Origin: Planctomycetales bacterium
GTDB lineage: Bacteria; Planctomycetota; Phycisphaerae; SM23-33
Length of the DNA stretch: 5,207 nt
Assembly: GCA_030631125.1 (NCBI GenBank)
Contig: DAOVLS010000209.1
Coordinates: forward strand, 1 to 5,207
Direction of reading: 5' to 3'
The first letter of the stretch is position 1, and every line of letters begins with the position of its first letter. Below are positions 1-5,207 of this stretch, one piece after another. A program made the translations under genes and the position numbers. The notes under the pieces were generated by a model. The model was given only the letters and a program-made list of their open reading frames with translations, was not told where the DNA came from and did not search any database.

Positions 1-2667
1 CCGAAGCAGACCGTGGGAATATCGGCTGCGCTGATCCCGTTCCTGGAGCACGACGACGCCAACCGCGCCCTGATGGGTTCGAACATGCAGCGCCAGGCGG
101 TGCCTCTGATCCGGACCGAGCCCCCGATTATTGCAACCGGTCTGGAGAGGTTCGTAGCGGCCGATTCCGGCATGGTGGTCCGCGCCCAGAGGCCCGGCAC
201 CGTTACATACGCCGATGCTCAGCGGATCGTCATCGACAACGTCGATGAATACGAACTTCGTAAATTCGCCCGCCTCAACGAGCGCACGTGCCTGAACCAG
301 AAACCGATCGTCAAAACCGGTCAGCGTGTCCGTAAAAACGAGATAATCGCCGACGGGCCGGCGTGCAGCAACGGCGAACTGGCGCTTGGCAGAAACATCC
401 TCGTGGCGTTTGTGCCGTTCGACGGGTACAACTTCGAGGACGCTATCCTTATCTCCGAAAAACTCGTCAAGAACGACGTCTTCACCTCCATCCATATCGA
501 AGACTACGACGTGGAGGTCCGCGAGACGAAACTGGGCAAGGAAGAGTTCACCCGCGATATCCCCAACGTTTCAGAAAGGGCTTTGCGCAACCTGGATGCC
601 GCCGGCATCGTAAGCCTCGGCACCCGCGTCAAACCCGGCGACATACTCGTCGGGAAGGTCGCGCCGAAGTCCAAGAGCGAACTGACGCCCGAAGAGAAAC
701 TGCTTCACGCGATTTTCGGTCGGGCCGGCGAAGACGTCAAAAACGACTCGCTGGAACTTCCCGCCGGCGAAGAGGGCATAGTCGTCGCCGCCAAACGCTT
801 CAGCCGGCGAGTACAGATGTCCGACGAGCGGAAAAAGGCGCTGAACAAGGAAATGAAGCAGTACGGCGCCGGCATGAACGAAAAGACCATTGCTGTCTTC
901 CGCAAGATGTGCGAGGAAATCAACGAAGTTCTCGGCTCGTCGATGGTCGATCCGTCCACGCGCCAGAAGGTCGGACAGAGCGAAGCCGCAGCCATTATTC
1001 TCGAGCAGATTGAGGACTTCACCACCAAGTGGTTCAAAGGAAAGTCTGCCGACCGCGAACGGGCCGAGGTAATCTACCGCCGATATTGGCCCACGATCGA
1101 GAAGATCGATCGCGAGAAAGAGCGGAAACTCGCCCATATGAAGCGAGGCGACGAACTACCGTCGGGCGTATTGGAAATGGTCAAGGTCTATGTCGTAACC
1201 AAGCGGAAATTGGCCGTCGGCGACAAAATGGCCGGGCGCCACGGAAACAAGGGCGTCATCGCGCGTATCATGCCCGAAGAAGACATGCCCTTCCTCGCAG
1301 ACGGTACGCCGGTCGATATCTGCCTGAACCCGCTCGGCGTCCCGTCCCGGATGAACGTCGGGCAAATCCTCGAGACCCACCTCGGTTGGGCCGCTGCGGT
1401 GCTTGGGTTCCAGGCCGTTACCCCCGTCTTCGACGGCGCGACCGAAACCGAGATTACCCAGGCGATTGAACAGGCCAACGAGCATGTCCGCCAGCGCGGG
1501 ACTGTCGAGCTGCCACACCTGCGGGGCGATGAGTTGAGAGAGATCGCGAAACAATTGGCGGCTGATAGAGAGCAATGGTTTAAGGATTTCAAGAGCAAGG
1601 CGAATCGTGACCGCTGGCACGATCTATACATCAACAATGTTGTTGGTTCGTTCAAGTTCTTGGTTACGCAAGATGACCCGGGGAACCGGCTAAATCCCAC
1701 GGAATTGAAGTTACTCGAAGACGCTCTCATTTTTTCCTATCCGGATAACAGACCGCGCCCGTTCAAAGGCATAAAGAGCGCATATATGCCCCGATTCAAT
1801 AACGAAAGGTGGCGGAAGGAATGGGAGAATGACCCCGAAGGCGCTAAGAGGAAAGTCCTTGCTGCGATCGAGGAAAACCCTAAGCTGAAGTCTGCTTACC
1901 TCGCCGCTAAGGGGCTTATTGATGGTAGCAGTGGTTGGATTCCATGCATTGAAGAATCACTCGCCGACGTACCCAAAAAACAAGGTGTATACTTCTTCCG
2001 CAACAATGAAACTGGTCGCGTAAATGAAGGCTATATCGGACTATCTGGGAAGGAGCCAGACAAAGGAAATCTGAGGGAACGCCTTGGCGAGCATATCAGA
2101 GGGGGGGATGAGTATTACGATAATCTCCTGCCAAGGTATGCTGACGAAGAAGCATACCTAATCGAGTCCTATCCCAATTCGCTTAAAGCGATGGAGAACA
2201 TTCAGAAGGCCGGCGCGACCGGCGAACTGCTGGCGGAGATGCCGCTCGACGGAAAGACGATCATCTATGACGGGCGGACGGGCGAACCGTTCGAGCAGAA
2301 AGTAACCGTCGGGTATATGTACATGAACAAACTGCATCACCTGGTTGACGACAAGATTCACGCCCGCTCTACCGGGCCTTACTCACTGATTACCCAGCAA
2401 CCTCTCGGCGGAAAGGCGCGAACCGGCGGACAGCGGTTCGGGGAAATGGAAGTCTGGGCGCTGGAAAGTTACGGCGCTTCTTACATGCTCCAGGAAATGC
2501 TGACCGTCAAGAGCGACGACGTGGAAGGACGCACCAAGATTTACGAGTCAATGGTCAAGGGCGTCAACACCCTTGACGCCGGTACGCCGGTGTCGTTCGA
2601 CGTTCTGTGCAATGAACTTCGCGGACTGGGGCTGAATATACAACTGGAAAAAAAGAGCCTCATTTGA
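1..2667 (+). CDS. rpoB: DNA-directed RNA polymerase subunit beta, 3' part, with large in-frame insert
   Basis: This is the C-terminal part of the beta subunit of core RNA polymerase, which forms the catalytic cleft with beta'. Frame 1 is open from the first base ([22 protein letters not shown]...), so the true start lies upstream and the GTG at 13 is only an internal codon. Entry corresponds to about residue 657 of E. coli beta. Conserved blocks appear in order: the [11 protein letters not shown] block near 49; the two active-site lysines (E. coli K1065 and K1073) at 1201 and 1225; GRHGNKG at 1234-1254; [16 protein letters not shown] at 1339-1386; TPVFDG near 1423; YDGRTGE near 2266; the active-site His (E. 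coli H1237) at 2338; and the [14 protein letters not shown]-terminal block near 2425. The C-terminus [10 protein letters not shown] is the usual family end. Between TPVFDG and YDGRTGE the protein carries about 235 extra residues with a GIY-YIG nuclease-like domain, annotated separately. No stop or frameshift interrupts the gene. rpoC follows at once, as in most bacteria. Confidence 0.97.
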   Translation, partial: PKQTVGISAALIPFLEHDDANRALMGSNMQRQAVPLIRTEPPIIATGLERFVAADSGMVVRAQRPGTVTYADAQRIVIDNVDEYELRKFARLNERTCLNQKPIVKTGQRVRKNEIIADGPACSNGELALGRNILVAFVPFDGYNFEDAILISEKLVKNDVFTSIHIEDYDVEVRETKLGKEEFTRDIPNVSERALRNLDAAGIVSLGTRVKPGDILVGKVAPKSKSELTPEEKLLHAIFGRAGEDVKNDSLELPAGEEGIVVAAKRFSRRVQMSDERKKALNKEMKQYGAGMNEKTIAVFRKMCEEINEVLGSSMVDPSTRQKVGQSEAAAIILEQIEDFTTKWFKGKSADRERAEVIYRRYWPTIEKIDREKERKLAHMKRGDELPSGVLEMVKVYVVTKRKLAVGDKMAGRHGNKGVIARIMPEEDMPFLADGTPVDICLNPLGVPSRMNVGQILETHLGWAAAVLGFQAVTPVFDGATETEITQAIEQANEHVRQRGTVELPHLRGDELREIAKQLAADREQWFKDFKSKANRDRWHDLYINNVVGSFKFLVTQDDPGNRLNPTELKLLEDALIFSYPDNRPRPFKGIKSAYMPRFNNERWRKEWENDPEGAKRKVLAAIEENPKLKSAYLAAKGLIDGSSGWIPCIEESLADVPKKQGVYFFRNNETGRVNEGYIGLSGKEPDKGNLRERLGEHIRGGDEYYDNLLPRYADEEAYLIESYPNSLKAMENIQKAGATGELLAEMPLDGKTIIYDGRTGEPFEQKVTVGYMYMNKLHHLVDDKIHARSTGPYSLITQQPLGGKARTGGQRFGEMEVWALESYGASYMLQEMLTVKSDDVEGRTKIYESMVKGVNTLDAGTPVSFDVLCNELRGLGLNIQLEKKSLI
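800..1149 (+). other. Charged helical insertion in beta at the SI2 (beta-i9) position
   Basis: About 117 residues lie between the conserved [14 protein letters not shown] stretch and the [15 protein letters not shown] block that leads to the active-site lysines. They are rich in Lys, Glu and Arg with long predicted helices (for example [12 protein letters not shown] and [18 protein letters not shown]), suggesting a coiled-coil arm. This is the site where E. coli beta carries the lineage-specific insertion SI2, while Thermus-type beta has almost nothing here. Codon use matches the rest of rpoB, so this is an old native part of the gene. Homology to SI2 itself is inferred from position and length. 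It is a surface module that is not needed for the catalytic core. Confidence 0.6.
1501..2208 (+). mobile_element. In-frame foreign insert in rpoB with homing-endonuclease-like domain (boundaries approximate)
   Basis: About 235 codons separate [20 protein letters not shown] on the left from [17 protein letters not shown] on the right, blocks that most beta subunits join by a linker of about 20-30 residues. The insert is open in the rpoB frame at both ends. Hand-counted G+C for 1561-2160 is about 48%, against about 67% for 1321-1500 and about 59% for 2221-2460. A- or T-ending codons rise from about one in six on the left flank to about one in two in the sampled insert lines. The first 150 or so residues are Trp-, Lys- and Glu-rich with no family I recognise. 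The last 75 form a GIY-YIG domain. I see no intein motifs: no Cys or Ser followed by block A, no TxxH, and no HN followed by Cys, Ser or Thr. The edges are set from composition and alignment memory and could move by about 15 bases. Mobility is inferred; an alternative is a lineage-specific domain of foreign origin. Confidence 0.6.
1975..2208 (+). other. GIY-YIG nuclease-like domain inside the rpoB insert
   Basis: The translation holds the family's ordered signature. GVY is at 1984-1992 (Tyr 1990) and GYIG at 2029-2040 (Tyr 2032), about 14 residues apart as usual. LRERLGEH follows at 2071-2094; it aligns with the RxxxH helix of I-TevI, putting the catalytic Arg at 2080 and the His at 2092. [10 protein letters not shown] lies at 2143-2172, with the metal-binding Glu at 2149. 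A closing Asn is at 2197 (or 2176). All residues known to matter for cleavage in this family are present, so the fold may be active. The stretch between Arg and Glu is short, 23 residues against 48 in I-TevI, so this is a compact version. Such domains cleave DNA in homing endonucleases, UvrC, some restriction enzymes and retroelements. I know of no precedent inside bacterial beta. The reading as GIY-YIG is strong; activity and target are unknown. Confidence 0.78.
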
Positions 2668-2671
2668 GGAG
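2666..2671 (+). promoter_or_regulatory. Shine-Dalgarno of rpoC, overlapping the rpoB stop
   Basis: GAGGAG begins inside the rpoB TGA (2665-2667) and lies nine bases before the rpoC ATG at 2681. This strong ribosome site, with good spacing, supports that start. It also suggests that ribosomes finishing rpoB can feed rpoC, so the two subunits would be made in coupled amounts. The 13 bases between the genes leave no room for a promoter or terminator. Confidence 0.85.
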
Positions 2672-2680
2672 CGGATAGAT

Positions 2681-5207
2681 ATGGCCAACAGCACCTATGA
2701 CAGGATTAATGATTACGGTTCAGTGAAGGTTTCACTGGCTTCTGCCAACGATATTCGCAGTTGGTCGTTCGGTGAGGTCAAGAAGCCCGAGACGATTAAT
2801 TACCGTACGTATCGTCCTGAAAGAGACGGCCTGTTCTGCGAGCGCATCTTCGGGCCGGAGCGAGACTGGGAGTGCGCCTGCGGTAAGTACAAGGGCACCA
2901 AGCACAAGGGTATCATCTGCGACCGCTGCGGAGTGAAGGTAACGCACTCCCGCGTCCGTCGGAAGCGGATGGGGCATATCAACCTCGCCGCGCCGATCGT
3001 GCACATATGGTTTTTCAAGGCCCTTCCGAGCCGACTCGGTACGCTCCTGAGCATCAAGACCTCCGACCTGGAGAAGATTATCCTCTTCCAGGAATACGTG
3101 GTCGTCCGCGAGGGCGACACGCCTCTGAAACCCGCCCAGGTACTTACCGAGGAAGAATACCGCGTCGCCCGCGAGCAGTACGGCAACGAGTTCGAGGCGA
3201 TGATGGGAGCAGAGGCCGTCGGGGTACTTCTGGAGAAGATGGACCTGGGCAAACTCGCCGAAGAAATCCGCGAGGACCTGCGGAAAACCGGTTCCAAGCA
3301 GAAGACCAAGGACCTCACCAAGCGGTTACGTCTTGTCGAGGCGGTTCGCGGTAGCGGCGGCAAGCCGGAGTGGATGGTCATGGACGTTATCCCGGTCATT
3401 CCGCCGGACCTCAGGCCTCTGGTGCTGCTGGAGAGCGGCAACTTTGCAACTTCCGACCTGAACGACCTGTACCGTCGTGTCATCAACCGCAACAACCGCC
3501 TGAAGAAGTTGATCGACCTGAACGCACCGGAAGTAATCATCCGCAATGAAAAGCGGATGCTTCAGCAGTCCGTAGATGCCCTGCTGGACAACGGACGATG
3601 CCGACGGGCGGTGCTTGGTTCATCGGCCAGACCGCTCAAAAGCCTTACCGACATGATTAAGGGAAAGCAGGGGCGGTTCCGCGAAAACCTGCTGGGAAAG
3701 CGGGTGGATTACTCCGCAAGGTCGGTGATTGTCATCGGTCCGGAACTGCAACTGCACCAGTGCGGACTACCCAAAAAGATCGCTCTGGAACTGTTCCAGC
3801 CTTTCATTATCCGCAAACTCCGCCAGCGAGGTCTGGCCGACACGATCAAATCGGCCAAGAAGATGATAGAGCGGAAGGACAAGGAAATCTGGGACATTCT
3901 CGAAGAGGTCATACACCAGCATCCGGTTCTGCTGAACCGTGCCCCGACGCTTCACCGAATGGGTATCCAGGCGTTCGAACCGGTCCTGGTCGAAGGTAAC
4001 GCCATCAAGATTCATCCGCTGGTCTGCAAAGGTTTCAATGCTGACTTCGACGGCGACCAGATGGCGGTACACCTGCCCCTGTCGATCGAGGCCCAGGCCG
4101 AAGCGCACGTGCTGATGCTGGCGACCAACAGCATCTTCAGCCCGGCGAATGGTTCGCCCATCATGTCACCCAGCCAGGACATGGTTCTGGGTATTTATTA
4201 CCTGACGAGCGGGCAGGGCAACACGCACGTGGACGATCACCTGCAAAGTATCGAGATCGACGGGCGGTCCCTTCCGGCCTTCGCCGATCCGCACGAGGCG
4301 ATGACTGCCCGCGACCTGGGCCTGATAGGTATGCACGCGCCGATCCTGATGCGGATGCCGATCGGAACTGAGATCATCGAGGACGACAGGGAATATACGG
4401 TTACCAACAACAAGATCATCACCACCGTCGGGCGGTGCATCTTCAACGACGTCCTGTCCAAAGGGATGCCGTTTTACAATCTTGCCCTCGGAGGCAGAGG
4501 TTCCGGCAGGGTCATCAGCGACTGCTACAGCCGACTGGGACGCTCCGACACGCTGGAACTGCTGGACGACATTAAATCACTTGGTTTCCACTGGGCTACG
4601 CTTGCGGGTTTGAGTTTCGGTGTTACCGACCTGCGGGTACCCGACGCCAAGACGCAGATTCTCGAAGAGGCCCAGAAACGCGTGGACCGAATTAGTCACG
4701 ATTACGAATCCAACGCTATTACCGAGGGCGAGCGTTATAACCAGACGATTGACGTGTGGATTCACGCCCGCGAGGAAGTTACCAAGGCGCTGATGAACGC
4801 TTTGCGTGATGACAAGCGCGAAGATGACGCCAAGTACCTCAACCCTGTCTGGTTGATGAGCGATTCGGGCGCTCGTGGAAATATTGACCAGATCAGGCAG
4901 CTGGCGGGTATGCGAGGCCTGATGAGCAAACCATCCGGCGAGATTATCGAAACGCCCATCAAGGCCAATTTCCGCGAGGGTCTGACGGTGCTGGAGTATT
5001 TCGGTTCGACCCACGGCGCTCGCAAGGGTCTGGCCGACACCGCCCTGAAAACCGCCGATTCGGGATACCTGACGCGAAAACTCGCCGACGTCGCGCAGAA
5101 TATGATAATTACCGAACTGGACTGTGGCACGCTCAAGGGCGTTACAAAAAGCGCCATCTACAAGGGCGAGCAGATAGATGTTCCTCTGTCGGAACTTATC
5201 ATCGGGC
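2681..5207 (+). CDS. rpoC: DNA-directed RNA polymerase subunit beta', 5' part (runs off the right edge)
   Basis: This is the largest subunit of core RNA polymerase, carrying the catalytic Mg-binding aspartates. The frame is open from ATG 2681 to the window end without a stop, covering 842 codons. The start is chosen from the Shine-Dalgarno at 2666-2671 and from how close it lies to the conserved N-terminal block. Landmarks in order: the N-terminal zinc site with Cys 65, 67, 80 and 83 (CxCx12CxxC, 2873-2929); [15 protein letters not shown]; the clamp coiled-coil ([20 protein letters not shown]), which binds sigma; the switch-2 region [20 protein letters not shown] near 3659-3718; the active-site motif NADFDGDQ at 4037-4060, with Asp 455, 457 and 459 matching E. 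coli D460, D462 and D464; the block [20 protein letters not shown] near 4867; and the bridge helix from about 4964 to 5101. The trigger loop and C-terminus are outside the window. No insert or odd codon use is seen. The wording closely resembles planctomycete RpoC. Confidence 0.97.
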   Translation, partial: MANSTYDRINDYGSVKVSLASANDIRSWSFGEVKKPETINYRTYRPERDGLFCERIFGPERDWECACGKYKGTKHKGIICDRCGVKVTHSRVRRKRMGHINLAAPIVHIWFFKALPSRLGTLLSIKTSDLEKIILFQEYVVVREGDTPLKPAQVLTEEEYRVAREQYGNEFEAMMGAEAVGVLLEKMDLGKLAEEIREDLRKTGSKQKTKDLTKRLRLVEAVRGSGGKPEWMVMDVIPVIPPDLRPLVLLESGNFATSDLNDLYRRVINRNNRLKKLIDLNAPEVIIRNEKRMLQQSVDALLDNGRCRRAVLGSSARPLKSLTDMIKGKQGRFRENLLGKRVDYSARSVIVIGPELQLHQCGLPKKIALELFQPFIIRKLRQRGLADTIKSAKKMIERKDKEIWDILEEVIHQHPVLLNRAPTLHRMGIQAFEPVLVEGNAIKIHPLVCKGFNADFDGDQMAVHLPLSIEAQAEAHVLMLATNSIFSPANGSPIMSPSQDMVLGIYYLTSGQGNTHVDDHLQSIEIDGRSLPAFADPHEAMTARDLGLIGMHAPILMRMPIGTEIIEDDREYTVTNNKIITTVGRCIFNDVLSKGMPFYNLALGGRGSGRVISDCYSRLGRSDTLELLDDIKSLGFHWATLAGLSFGVTDLRVPDAKTQILEEAQKRVDRISHDYESNAITEGERYNQTIDVWIHAREEVTKALMNALRDDKREDDAKYLNPVWLMSDSGARGNIDQIRQLAGMRGLMSKPSGEIIETPIKANFREGLTVLEYFGSTHGARKGLADTALKTADSGYLTRKLADVAQNMIITELDCGTLKGVTKSAIYKGEQIDVPLSELIIG

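Noticed and set aside
363..1013. Second plus-strand open frame inside rpoB
   Set aside because: Its translation is Arg-rich and repetitive and overlaps the conserved beta sequence in another frame, with no recognisable domain or ribosome site.
571..1137. Long open frames on the minus strand across rpoB and rpoC (for example 571-1137, 2800-3546, 4577-5014)
   Set aside because: They lie opposite strongly conserved RpoB and RpoC, have low-complexity Arg/Ser/Leu-rich translations, and are expected shadows of GC3-biased codons.
1501..2208. Insert as a standard intein
   Set aside because: No nucleophile with block A at the left edge, no TxxH block B, and no His-Asn followed by Cys, Ser or Thr at the right edge. 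GIY-YIG is also not the usual intein endonuclease type.
1501..2208. Insert as a group I or group II intron with an ORF
   Set aside because: The host frame stays open through the whole stretch and into the 3' exon, which would be unusual for an intron with a structured core. I saw no GUGYG-type 5' end. A covariance-model search would settle it.
1501..2208. Insert as an assembly chimera
   Set aside because: Both flanks are parts of the same rpoB with consistent order, both joins are in frame, and no stop is introduced. A random join would rarely do this, though read-level checking was not possible.
2209..2223. Small inverted repeat GCCGG-CGCGA-CCGGC at the right edge of the insert
   Set aside because: A five-base stem is easily expected by chance in sequence this G+C-rich, there is no U-tract, and no matching element is seen at the left edge.
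1786..2667. Internal ATG at 1786 as the start of a free-standing endonuclease gene
   Set aside because: Only a weak AAAGAG lies before it, and there is no stop at the end of the insert, so any product would still carry the beta C-terminus.

Overview
The window is a stretch of the bacterial rpoB-rpoC operon, read entirely on the + strand. It opens inside rpoB, the RNA polymerase beta subunit, whose 5' half lies outside the window. After a 13-base gap it continues into rpoC, the beta' subunit, which runs open off the right end. The G+C-rich, GC3-biased codons suggest a member of the Planctomycetota, possibly Phycisphaerae or Sedimentisphaerales-like. So do the RpoC N-terminus ([20 protein letters not shown], then [17 protein letters not shown]) and the RpoB wording. 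This placement is inferred from remembered family sequences, not from a search.

Layout: 1-2667 is rpoB, entered at a point matching roughly residue 657 of E. coli beta and running to its native C-terminus. 2668-2680 is a short gap, with the rpoC Shine-Dalgarno overlapping the rpoB stop. 2681-5207 is the first 842 codons of rpoC, ending just past the bridge helix and before the trigger loop. I see no RNA genes, promoters, terminators, CRISPR arrays or insertion sequences with terminal repeats.

The unusual element is an in-frame stretch of about 235 codons inside rpoB (about 1501-2208). It lies between the conserved TPVFDG and YDGRTGE blocks, which other bacteria join by a linker of only about 20-30 residues. 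Its second half carries a complete-looking GIY-YIG nuclease signature ([19 protein letters not shown] and a closing Asn). Its G+C (about 48%) and third-position use differ clearly from the flanking rpoB sequence (about 59-67%). The frame stays open throughout, and both flanks are ordinary, active-site-bearing rpoB. No intein splice motifs are visible. The window therefore appears to show a recently acquired, homing-endonuclease-like domain in the middle of an essential RNA polymerase subunit. It either stays in the mature polymerase or is removed by a mechanism not visible here. The rest of the window is a normal core polymerase operon: beta and beta' together form the catalytic cleft.
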